Below, one piece after another: positions 54,258-61,010 of a stretch of 61,010 nucleotides of DNA; the first letter of the stretch is position 1; each line of letters starts with the position of its first letter. The position numbers were made by a program, and so were the translations under genes. The notes under the pieces are model-generated. The model was not told the DNA's origin. It saw only the letters and a program-made list of their open reading frames with translations, and ran no database searches. The stretch covers positions 1-61,010 of the forward strand of contig NZ_FNDB01000020.1 in the NCBI RefSeq assembly GCF_900099915.1, read 5' to 3'. The DNA comes from Flavobacterium omnivorum (GTDB lineage: Bacteria > Bacteroidota > Bacteroidia > Flavobacteriales > Flavobacteriaceae).

Positions 54258-55193
54258 ATGGATTATAGGTTGGAGTTATTAAATGAATCTCAATTTGAGA
54301 ATTTAGTTAACAGAGTTTGTCAAGATATTTTGGGAATAGGTATGATATCATTTTCTGCGGGAAAAGATGGAGGTAGAGATGGAAAATTTACCGGAACAGC
54401 TAGTAAATATCCTTCTGGAATAGATTCTTGGAAAGGAAAATTTATAATACAAGCTAAACATACTGCCAATCCAATAGCTTCTTGCTCTGATTCGGATTTT
54501 AAAAAAACTATTGGAATTGAAATAGAGAAAGTAAAAACTTTAAAAATAGAAGGTGATATTGATTGCTACATGATTTTTACTAATAGAAAGTATTCAGGGA
54601 TCGAAGGAGAACGTTTAGTAAGAAAAATTAATGATGAAACAGGTCTTGAAAATGTAGTAATTGTTGGTAAAGAAACATTGAATGATTTATATATAAATCC
54701 TAATAAACAAATTATAAGAGAGTTTCAATTAGATTTACATCATATTCCTTTCGATTTTTCTGAAGAAGAAATCAAAGATATTATTTTAGAGTTTCATAGT
54801 GAATTTCCAAAAATAAAATCAAGTTTGGAAACGGAAGTAAATAGAATACAATTTGATTTTGATAGAATAAAAATAGAAGAAAAAAACAAGAAAAATGAAT
54901 TAGGTAAAGACTATTATGAAAATGAAATCTTAAATCACTCATTGCAAGATTTTGAAAAAATAGAATCATTTCTTGGTGATCCAAGAAATGAGGAATATAA
55001 GGAGCAGTATTTTGATACTGCATCTGAATTAAGAAACCTAATTCAAGTAAAAAGAGCTAACTTTGCAACGTTTGAAGAAATATTTATTTTTATATTCAAG
55101 CAAATTTCTGATGGAAATAAGATAAAAGGAAAGAGACATATTTTTACTTTATTGCATTATATGTATTATGAATGTTTAATAGGAGTTAAATGA
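54258..55193 (+). CDS. ABC-3C effector with PD-(D/E)XK-like N-terminal nuclease
   Basis: This 311-aa protein starts at ATG 54258; an upstream TTG at 54252 is unlikely. Its N-terminal ~150 residues are a restriction-endonuclease fold: a Glu-bearing helix (SQFENLVNRVCQDIL), D41 in GGRDGKF, and Q65-A-K67 in FIIQAKHT. The C-terminal half is helical and ends in a compact domain (FATFEEIFIFIFKQISDGNKIKGKRHIFTLLHYMYYECLIG), like the CTDs of ABC-three-component system effectors. It would cut invader DNA when released by the ATPase partner. It overlaps the next gene by 4 bp. Confidence 0.75.
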   Translation: MDYRLELLNESQFENLVNRVCQDILGIGMISFSAGKDGGRDGKFTGTASKYPSGIDSWKGKFIIQAKHTANPIASCSDSDFKKTIGIEIEKVKTLKIEGDIDCYMIFTNRKYSGIEGERLVRKINDETGLENVVIVGKETLNDLYINPNKQIIREFQLDLHHIPFDFSEEEIKDIILEFHSEFPKIKSSLETEVNRIQFDFDRIKIEEKNKKNELGKDYYENEILNHSLQDFEKIESFLGDPRNEEYKEQYFDTASELRNLIQVKRANFATFEEIFIFIFKQISDGNKIKGKRHIFTLLHYMYYECLIGVK

Positions 55194-55432
55194 TTAAACC
55201 TGACAGACACACAAACCCCAAATATTCTATTTTGAATATTAGCACAATTATATTAACTGAGCTAAATGCTTTCTATGCTATCAAATACGATAATCTGTTA
55301 AATAAAATTATAATTATATTGGGGGATCAAGCTAAAGTTAATTTTCCATATGCCTTAAATTTTTTATATTTATTAGGTAAATTAAACTACGAACAAGAAA
55401 CCGATTCTTTTAAAGCAAATGAAATTAAGTAA
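55190..55432 (+). CDS. ABC-3C middle component (MC6-like)
   Basis: This 80-aa protein begins MIKPDRHTNPKYSILNISTIILTELN and ends YALNFLYLLGKLNYEQE, the layout of the small MC6-type middle components: a short N-terminal anchor, a helix, and a wing-like end with FLYLLGKLxYE. It links the nuclease effector to the ABC ATPase. It overlaps both neighbours (4 bp upstream, 14 bp downstream), which indicates a tightly coupled complex. Confidence 0.7.
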   Translation: MIKPDRHTNPKYSILNISTIILTELNAFYAIKYDNLLNKIIIILGDQAKVNFPYALNFLYLLGKLNYEQETDSFKANEIK

Positions 55433-57233
55433 ACTTTATAGTAATGATAGTCGATTTAAGAATATAACGTTTAATCTAAAAGGGTTAAATGTTATCTATG
55501 CAGATGTATTAACAGACTTAAAAGAGAAAAAAAATTCACATGATTTGGGAAAAACCAAATTAGCTGAGTTGATAGATTATTTATTAATAAAGCAAATAGA
55601 CAAAAATCATTTTTTGCTAAAGATTAAAGACGAAAAGGGAAATTCTATTTTTATTAATCATATATTTTACTTGGAATTATATTTAAATGATGGTCGATTT
55701 CTAACAATAAAAAGATCAATAGAAAATCATTCGAAAGCATCATTTAGCATTAATAATCAAAAAGTCGAAGCATATATACCGCCATCTGTATGGCAGTTTG
55801 AAGATTTAGGAAATGATGCTGCTAAAAAGCAATTGTCAGAAATTATAAGATTTGATTTTTTTAAGAATAAAACCTATGATTATAGAAAAGCAATAAATTA
55901 TTGCATTCGTATGCAACCAGATTACGAAGATGTATATCGATTGTCTAAATTTAAAGGCGGTAAAGATGTTGATTGGAAACCTTTTATGTTTGACTTATTA
56001 GGATTTGATGGAGAAGTATTGCGAAAGAAATATCAGAATGACACCCAACAAGAAAAAATAGAAACTGAAATAAAGCAATTAAAAAAAGATTTTTCAGTTA
56101 ATGAAACAGATCGAGATGAAATAGTAGCCCAAATTAGTCTTCAAAAAAATAAAACTGAGGAAGCTGAACAGAGGATTGATCAATTAAATTTTTATGAAGA
56201 AGATCAGAGTTTAATTGAAGTTGGAATAGATGAAATAGAAAATAAAATATCAAAACTTAATACATTGTCTTATAATTTGAGTTTTGATATTAATAAGCTT
56301 CAGACATCAATTAAAAATAATTTTGCTTTTGATCTAGCTAAAGTTGAAAAAGTATTTTTAGAATCGAAAATTTATTTTGCAGATAGTTTAAAAAAAGACT
56401 ACGAAGAACTTATTAGTTTTAACGAAGAACTTACAAAAGATAGAAATAGATTACTTAAAAAAACATTAAAAAGTAAAAATGAAGAATTAGAAAAGATTAA
56501 TTTGGAGTTACAGGAGCTTAATAACAAAAAAGAAAATCTATTAAGTTTTTTAAAAGATACAAATACATTTAGAAAGTTAAAGGAATATCAAAAAGATCTA
56601 GCTAGGTTAGAATCTGACCTTATTCAATTACAAGAGCGTTTGAAAATTATTGATATGATTATCCATAAAGATGATTCAAAAGAAGTGCTTAAAAATGAAA
56701 TTGAAGGTACTATAAAGTTGATTAGAAATTTTAGCAATAATACTGAAAGAAACGAAAAATATAAACAAATCCGTGATTTGTTTTCGAAATTTTTCTTAGC
56801 AATAATGAATGAGGATACATATATATCATGGTCTATCAATGCTAATAACAATGTGGATTTCAAGCCACCTATAATAAAAACAAAAGATCATTTATCAAAA
56901 GATACCGCTAAGGACGAAGGAAGGACATATAGAAAGATATTATGTGTAGTATTTGATCTTGCTGTTTTAGTTGCTTATAGCAAAGAATCTTATTTTCGTT
57001 TTGTGTACCATGATGATGTACTATCACAGCAAGATAATGGAATCAAATTAAGATTATTAGATTTAGTAGACAATGTAACAAAGAATAATGATATTCAATA
57101 TATATTATCTGTAATTAAATCTGATTTACCAACAGATGTAAGTGATGAGTTTGTCTATTTTAAGAAAGATAATGTCGTTTTGGAACTAAATGATCGTGAT
57201 GAAACAGGTACTTTGTTTGGTTTTGAATTTTAA
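55419..57233 (+). CDS. ABC-3C ATPase, DUF2326 type (SMC/RecN-like)
   Basis: This 604-aa protein has an N-terminal half of an ABC ATPase (FKNITFNLKGLNVIYADV, then a Walker-A-like NSHDLGKTKLAELIDYLL), a long coiled coil (about residues 205-450) and a C-terminal half with RTYRKILCVVFDLAVL (signature-like), YHDDVLSQQDNG and DEFVYF. This is the DUF2326 pattern of ABC-three-component ATPases, resembling RecN/SMC. It likely senses phage DNA structures and controls the effector nuclease. A repeat with a terminator follows 10 bp later. Confidence 0.8.
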   Translation: MKLSKLYSNDSRFKNITFNLKGLNVIYADVLTDLKEKKNSHDLGKTKLAELIDYLLIKQIDKNHFLLKIKDEKGNSIFINHIFYLELYLNDGRFLTIKRSIENHSKASFSINNQKVEAYIPPSVWQFEDLGNDAAKKQLSEIIRFDFFKNKTYDYRKAINYCIRMQPDYEDVYRLSKFKGGKDVDWKPFMFDLLGFDGEVLRKKYQNDTQQEKIETEIKQLKKDFSVNETDRDEIVAQISLQKNKTEEAEQRIDQLNFYEEDQSLIEVGIDEIENKISKLNTLSYNLSFDINKLQTSIKNNFAFDLAKVEKVFLESKIYFADSLKKDYEELISFNEELTKDRNRLLKKTLKSKNEELEKINLELQELNNKKENLLSFLKDTNTFRKLKEYQKDLARLESDLIQLQERLKIIDMIIHKDDSKEVLKNEIEGTIKLIRNFSNNTERNEKYKQIRDLFSKFFLAIMNEDTYISWSINANNNVDFKPPIIKTKDHLSKDTAKDEGRTYRKILCVVFDLAVLVAYSKESYFRFVYHDDVLSQQDNGIKLRLLDLVDNVTKNNDIQYILSVIKSDLPTDVSDEFVYFKKDNVVLELNDRDETGTLFGFEF

Positions 57234-57242
57234 TTTAAAAGG

Positions 57243-57419
57243 TGTGTTGAACGGAACCGGAGGCAGTTTAAAAAATACTGTTTTTAAGCTGCTGATTTTG
57301 AAGACTGGAATTATACTATTTATGAAAAGATACTGATGAGGTGTCTTTTTTTTGTTTCATCTTTTTTAAGATAATGAGGGAAACCGTAAAGTATTGTGAA
57401 AATGGTTTTGTATGTTTGG
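57243..57419 (+). repeat. 177-bp cassette-separating repeat, copy 1
   Basis: It starts TGTGTTGAACGGAACCGGAG and ends GTTTTGTATGTTTGG, and matches 59221-59397 with only a handful of differences in 177 bp. It contains an intrinsic terminator, AAGATAC-TGATGAG-GTGTCTT plus T8 at 57327-57352, so it closes the cassette before it. It lies right after the ABC-3C operon. Confidence 0.85.
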
Positions 57420-57447
57420 GATTGTATAGTAGAAAACTATTGTATGC

Positions 57448-57512
57448 TACAAGGCAAATTGATTTAGGGGCATTGTGACCACTTTGTGGCTTGTAAAAAC
57501 AAGTTAACTGAT
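57448..57512 (+). repeat. Diverged attC-like segment before the GNAT cassette, copy 1
   Basis: ACAAGGCAAATT, ATTGTGACC, TTTGTGGCTTGTA and AAGTTAACTGATA line up in order with the segment at 59427-59492 at roughly two thirds identity. Both sit just before the first gene of their cassette. The compensating tracts (AAGTTAA, TTGTGGC) and their position recall folded recombination sites of integron-like cassette arrays, but no integrase is visible. Confidence 0.45.
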
Positions 57513-57518
57513 ATTTTT

Positions 57519-58337
57519 ATGATATACGAATTCGAGAACACAACAGATTTCATAATTGAAGTTGATAAAATTATAGCTGGTAAATACTTTGAACATTATT
57601 TTTTGATAGATGCTGTTTCAAGGATTGGACACTATCAACAAGAGTATTATGATTCATTTATAATTGGAGATTCTAAGAATTGGATACTTGGATTCTGGTT
57701 CAATGGTAATTACTTTCTTTATGGAAATGATTGGACAGAAAATCAATTACATGAATTAAGAGATAGAATAAATTTTGAAGTGTATCAAAAAGGCTTTCAT
57801 TTTAACGGGACTGCTAAACTTATTACGGAATTAATGGAGAATATAAATTATTCCATTTTTAAGGAGCGTCTTTATTATAGTAATAGTAAAGTTGTAAAAG
57901 TCAGTAAAAAGGAAAACATAGCAGAATTAGCCTCATTAAAATATCTTGATGAAATAACTCAAATGATATGTGAATATTTTGAAGATGAATATCACGGAAA
58001 AAACAATAAAGATTTTAATAAAATGAGAAAAGAAACGGAATCTTCAATTAAAGAAAATTCGATATGGATTTTAAAAAATGAAGACGTAATAGTTTCAATG
58101 TGTTCAATCATATCAACTCCTTTTAACTTCCCAATTATTGGATCTTTTTTTACAAAAAGAGAACATCGAAATAAAGGATTTGGAACAAAATTAATGCAAG
58201 ATGTAACTGAATTTTTAAAAGGCAAATTTGATATGGTTAATCTTTTAGCAGAAAAAAATAATATAGAATCAAATATTGTCTTCGAAAAACTTAATTATAA
58301 AATAGTTTATAAAACAAACGATTACATAATTCAATAA
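57519..58337 (+). CDS. GNAT N-acetyltransferase
   Basis: This 272-aa protein (start ATG 57519; an upstream in-frame ATG at 57486 lies in the attC-like spacer) has a C-terminal GNAT domain: IISTPFNFPIIGSFFTKREHRNKGFGTKLMQDVTEFL, with RNKGFGTKL as the acetyl-CoA pyrophosphate loop, and FDMVNLLAEKNNIESNIVFEKLNYKIVYK. The N-terminal half is of unknown fold. It probably acetylates an amine on a small molecule or protein. It is the first gene of a two-gene cassette with a PLD-like gene 30 bp downstream. Confidence 0.8.
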   Translation: MIYEFENTTDFIIEVDKIIAGKYFEHYFLIDAVSRIGHYQQEYYDSFIIGDSKNWILGFWFNGNYFLYGNDWTENQLHELRDRINFEVYQKGFHFNGTAKLITELMENINYSIFKERLYYSNSKVVKVSKKENIAELASLKYLDEITQMICEYFEDEYHGKNNKDFNKMRKETESSIKENSIWILKNEDVIVSMCSIISTPFNFPIIGSFFTKREHRNKGFGTKLMQDVTEFLKGKFDMVNLLAEKNNIESNIVFEKLNYKIVYKTNDYIIQ

Positions 58338-58367
58338 AAAACATAAATTAACAATGGCTAAAACTTT

Positions 58368-59165
58368 ATGATAACAGCATCATTCAAAGACATTAAGAAA
58401 AAGATTGAATCAAATATTTATTCTGCTAGAGAATCAATAGTTGTATCTGTCGCATGGTTTACTAATAAAGATTTGTTAGGCCAATTAACTGATAAACTTG
58501 AAAGTGGCTGTTCTGTAGAAATAATAATCAGCGATCATTTTGAAAATAAGCGGTTATCTTTTGACAACTTTATCAAAAATGGAGGGAAAGTTTACATTTT
58601 GTCAACTCGCAGCGGGAAGTTTTTGCAGGATAAGTTTGCAATATTTGATAACGCTAAATTAATTGCGGGATCTTACAATTGGACAAATTCAGCAGAATAC
58701 TTTAATCACGAATTTATTATTCAAAGTGATGAATCGCAACTCATCAAACAATTTGGTATTCGTTTTACCAAATTAAAAGAAATTGTTATCAACTACGATA
58801 AGTTAATTTTACAAACACAAGACATTCTCCTTTCTGAGACAAAAGAAGATGAATTTTTAGCACTAGAAAATGAACTACATGATGAGTTAATCTCTTCCAT
58901 TGATCTTTCGATTAAAGCAGGAGCAAAAATCAATAAGTCAATAATATTAAATCAAATCTATGACTATGGCGCAATTGGCGCGGCAAATAGATTAATAAAA
59001 GAAGGTACTGAGAAGTTACATTCAGGGTTACTTAAAATGTTTGATATAAATAGACTTGATCTTACAATCGAAAGCATTATACAAAATGAAAAGTATAGAG
59101 TTTTATTCAGCGAGGAAATATTATTGAAAGCTCGTGAAAGATTAGAAAAACTACAAGTAAACTAA
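58368..59165 (+). CDS. Phospholipase D-like domain protein with altered HKD motif
   Basis: This 265-aa protein has a PLDc_2 layout: VSVAWFTNKDLLGQL, VEIIISDHFENKRL, and FLQDKFAIFDNAKLIAGSYNWTNSAEYFNHEFIIQSDE (residues ~80-115). The catalytic H-x-K is not intact: the position reads Q-D-K, while the downstream GSYNWTNSA remains. It may bind rather than cut, or use the H in NHEF. The C-terminal ~110 residues are helical. It is co-transcribed with the GNAT gene. Confidence 0.7.
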   Translation: MITASFKDIKKKIESNIYSARESIVVSVAWFTNKDLLGQLTDKLESGCSVEIIISDHFENKRLSFDNFIKNGGKVYILSTRSGKFLQDKFAIFDNAKLIAGSYNWTNSAEYFNHEFIIQSDESQLIKQFGIRFTKLKEIVINYDKLILQTQDILLSETKEDEFLALENELHDELISSIDLSIKAGAKINKSIILNQIYDYGAIGAANRLIKEGTEKLHSGLLKMFDINRLDLTIESIIQNEKYRVLFSEEILLKARERLEKLQVN

Positions 59166-59220
59166 GAGTTATTGCTAATAGCTATGGGGTCGTTGCGTGC
59201 GTAGCACCAACAATGAAACC

Positions 59221-59397
59221 TGTGTTGAACGGAACCGGAGGTAGTTTAAAAAGCACTGTTTTTAAGCTGCTGATTTTGAAGACTGGAATTATACTATTTA
59301 TGAAAAGATACTGATGAGGTGTCTTTTTTTTATTTCATCTTTTTTAAGATAATGAGGGAAACCGTAAAGTATTGTGAAAATGGTTTTGTATGTTTGG
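59221..59397 (+). repeat. 177-bp cassette-separating repeat, copy 2
   Basis: This second copy, almost identical to 57243-57419, includes the same terminator (59305-59330). It follows the PLD gene by 55 bp and precedes the reverse-transcriptase cassette. The two copies are in direct orientation, 1978 bp apart, so recombination between them would delete the GNAT-PLD cassette. Confidence 0.85.
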
Positions 59398-59426
59398 TAA
59401 TGCACAGTATAAAGTTACAATTTGAG

Positions 59427-59492
59427 ACAAAGCCAACCTAATTTGGGTGGATTGTAGCCGATTTGTGACTAGTATGTAATAAGTTAGCGATA
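59427..59492 (+). repeat. Diverged attC-like segment before the RT cassette, copy 2
   Basis: ACAAAGCCAACC, ATTGTAGCC, TTTGTGACTAGTA and AAGTTAGCGATA correspond to the segment at 57448-57512. It ends 26 bp before the RT start. I see no ACACAC-like template or other obvious structured RNA in the 353-bp gap from 59166 to 59518. Confidence 0.45.
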
Positions 59493-59518
59493 ATTGTATT
59501 TCAACCTACCTACTCTAA

Positions 59519-60730
59519 ATGAAACAAAATTTCAACTCACAAGAATTATTAAGATATTTAAAAAAAGGAGAACTAATTCGAAATGGATTAGAAAAAGAAG
59601 ATGTTGCTGATGAAATTGATAAACTTGAAGTAAACATTCTCAATGAAAGTTTTGAATTTAATATTAAAACAAATGGTGTTTTTTATTTTTTAGAAGATAT
59701 CCCTCAAAAACTAATTTTGAGGAAACTTAACGATAATATCAAAAGAATATATAAAGACGAACAAGCTAATCGAAAATTTATAATTCAGCAAGTCAAAACT
59801 TTACTAAATGAGAATGCCCCTTTTTGGATAATTAAAACCGATATAAAGTCATTTTATGAAAGTATAGATAGAGAAAAAATTTTTAAGAAACTTAAAGATG
59901 ATGCGATGCTTTCGTATTATTCAATTTTTCTTTTGAGAAAAATATTTGAAAATTCAAATATAGAATCAAACCTTGGTCTGCCCAGAGGTATGAATATTAG
60001 TTCTACTTTGTCAGAAATATATATGAGAAAATTTGACAGATGGATTCAAAGGCATTCGGACGTATATTATTATGCAAGATTTGTAGATGATATAATAATA
60101 TTTTTAAGTAATAAAGAAAGCGCATTAGATCTTTATAATTCATTAGATATAAACCTTGAAAATGTCTCATTAGAAATTAATACAACTAAAACGGAACTAA
60201 TTGAAGGAGCGACTTTTAAAATAATAGATAAAAGATACGATAAAAGGCCAGAACATAATAAGATAGAATATTTGGGATACCAATTTTATCTTGAGAAAAC
60301 TGAATCTAAAAGAGAAAATAAATTAAGAATAAGTATAGCTGATAAAAAAATTAAAAAAATTAAAACACGTATTATTAGTTCCTACGTTGATTTTATTAAA
60401 AATCAAGATTTTGAACTGTTAAAGAAAAGGGTTAAGTTTTTATCGGGTAATTACGGAATAAGTAAAAGTACAGATGGAAGTATTTTAAAAGCTGGTATTT
60501 TTTTTAATTATACGCATCTAAATAATTTAGAAGTATTAAATGAACTCAATGTATTTCATAAAAAAGTTATTTATTCAAAAAAAGGTAATTTAGGTATAAG
60601 ATTAAATGCGATTCTTACTCTTAATCAAAGAAATTTATTAAAAAAGAATTGTTTTATTGCTGGACATAAGAATAAAACGTATAATAGTTTTAGTTATACA
60701 GAAATGGGACGAATAATAAAATGTTGGTAA
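59519..60730 (+). CDS. drt3a: Defence reverse transcriptase, Drt3a-like
   Basis: This 403-aa protein is a group-II-intron-related RT without thumb-maturase extras: RKLNDNIKRIYKDEQANRKFI, TDIKSFYESIDREKIF (RT3), GLPRGMNISSTLSEIYMRKFD (RT4), YYARFVDDIIIFL (catalytic FVDD), KTELIEG and EYLGYQFYL. The N-terminal lead and the RPEHNKIEYLGY part resemble UG3/Drt3a proteins. In DRT3 two RTs act together with a non-coding RNA. The stop overlaps the start of the next gene (TAATG), as expected for drt3a-drt3b. Confidence 0.65.
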   Translation: MKQNFNSQELLRYLKKGELIRNGLEKEDVADEIDKLEVNILNESFEFNIKTNGVFYFLEDIPQKLILRKLNDNIKRIYKDEQANRKFIIQQVKTLLNENAPFWIIKTDIKSFYESIDREKIFKKLKDDAMLSYYSIFLLRKIFENSNIESNLGLPRGMNISSTLSEIYMRKFDRWIQRHSDVYYYARFVDDIIIFLSNKESALDLYNSLDINLENVSLEINTTKTELIEGATFKIIDKRYDKRPEHNKIEYLGYQFYLEKTESKRENKLRISIADKKIKKIKTRIISSYVDFIKNQDFELLKKRVKFLSGNYGISKSTDGSILKAGIFFNYTHLNNLEVLNELNVFHKKVIYSKKGNLGIRLNAILTLNQRNLLKKNCFIAGHKNKTYNSFSYTEMGRIIKCW

Positions 60731-60936
60731 TGGGAAAAGTAAAAATAAATAAAGAAGATAAAACAAGAGTTCTCCTTACTGAATTATTACCTTATGAGGT
60801 TCCAATGCTTTTTTCTAATGAAGGATTTTATAATATTATTAGAAATGGGAATTTTGAATATTTCAATCATTGTTGTCCGATAAAAATAATCGGAACGTTA
60901 TTTTTTCTTTGTTTTTCAAGGCTTGACGAGGTTTAA
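60730..60936 (+). pseudogene. drt3b: Drt3b-like reverse transcriptase, N-terminal fragment
   Basis: From ATG 60730 the product reads GKVKINKEDKTRVLLTELLP, YEVPMLFSNEGFYNIIRNGN and FEYF, which looks like the N-terminus of Drt3b (UG8). It should be several hundred residues long, but after about 50 residues the sequence changes character and a stop follows at 60934-60936. The break falls at about 60880. The cause is probably an insertion sequence that continues beyond the window edge. Without Drt3b the system is expected to be inactive. Confidence 0.55.
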
Positions 60937-61010
60937 ACCTAGTTCAGCTTGTTTTTGACTACTTTCCTGAGAATTCGATGTACTAAAAAATATAATTTTT
61001 GGTTTCTTCT
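60880..61010. mobile_element. Probable left end of an insertion sequence in drt3b
   Basis: After the break, a short CCGATAAAAATAATCGG palindrome (60877-60893) is followed by AT-rich DNA. A minus-strand open frame then enters from the edge and ends with TGA at 60916-60918 (…SQKQAELGLNLVKP). That arrangement fits the end of a transposase gene and an inverted-repeat tip, but the family cannot be named from 130 bp. Confidence 0.3.

Noticed and set aside
59166..59518. DRT3 non-coding RNA in the gap before the RT
   Set aside because: The gap is explained by the 177-bp repeat and the attC-like segment, and no dinucleotide-repeat template is visible.

Overview
The window looks like the chromosome of a Flavobacterium-like member of the Bacteroidota. 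The evidence is AT-rich DNA, TAnnTTTG-type -7 promoter elements, a SusC/SusD pair with a SusD lipobox, RteC and other Bacteroidota mobile-element regulators, and dispersed GC-rich intergenic repeats. Nearly the whole window is accessory DNA. I see no ribosomal, tRNA-complete or central housekeeping genes, no integrase, no tra genes and no CRISPR array.

Left part (1-8.4 kb). IS30 and ISL3 transposase debris comes first. A 3' fragment of a serine-type tRNA with its terminator follows, a typical footprint of tRNA-targeted integration. Next are a small phage-like cassette (250-aa conserved protein, DUF5675, two small membrane proteins), a DEDDh exonuclease, a broken RhuM gene, a DUF6943 protein, a GC-rich non-coding block with repeated palindromes, an AbiE toxin/antitoxin pair and a metallophosphoesterase.

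8.4-16.8 kb. A mutagenesis/repair module: AlkB, error-prone DnaE2 and Y-family DinB, divergent from a LexA-like S24 repressor with TGTTA-N7-TAACA operators between them. A truncated direct copy of the metallophosphoesterase 5' end lies on the far side, so the segment is bracketed by direct repeats.

16.9-34.1 kb, all on the minus strand: the centre of interest. A WYL regulator stands upstream of an unusual gene that fuses an HsdM-like and HsdS-like protein to a histidine-kinase ATPase domain. A receiver-domain partner follows, then hsdM, hsdS, a membrane coiled-coil protein, a PD-(D/E)XK-like protein, a GIY-YIG protein and hsdR. A terminator follows, then a complete type III CBASS operon (CD-NTase, HORMA, TRIP13-like ATPase, TM-NUDIX effector). 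The promoter of the fusion gene and the CBASS promoter carry the same 23-bp palindrome (ACTRTGC-N9-GCACAGT), each exactly 11 nt from a TTTGC box and at the same distance from the ATG. I infer that one regulator, most likely the WYL protein, controls restriction-modification and CBASS together.

34.2-45 kb. Mobile-element control genes (DnaC-like ATPase, winged-helix protein, HTH_17 protein, RteC) and a 163-bp inverted-repeat structure. Then comes an unusual cluster: an alpha-oxoamine-synthase/GNAT fusion, a STAS-like protein, an AraC regulator, a MauE-like membrane protein, a small Cys-rich exported DUF6520 peptide, an S9 peptidase and SusD/SusC.

53-61 kb, plus strand. A second defence island made of cassettes: an XRE regulator and an ABC-three-component system (PD-(D/E)XK effector, MC6-like middle component, DUF2326 ATPase), then GNAT plus a PLD-like protein, then a DRT3-like reverse-transcriptase pair whose second gene is broken, probably by an insertion sequence running off the window. 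The cassettes are separated by two near-identical 177-bp repeats, each followed by a more diverged attC-like segment.
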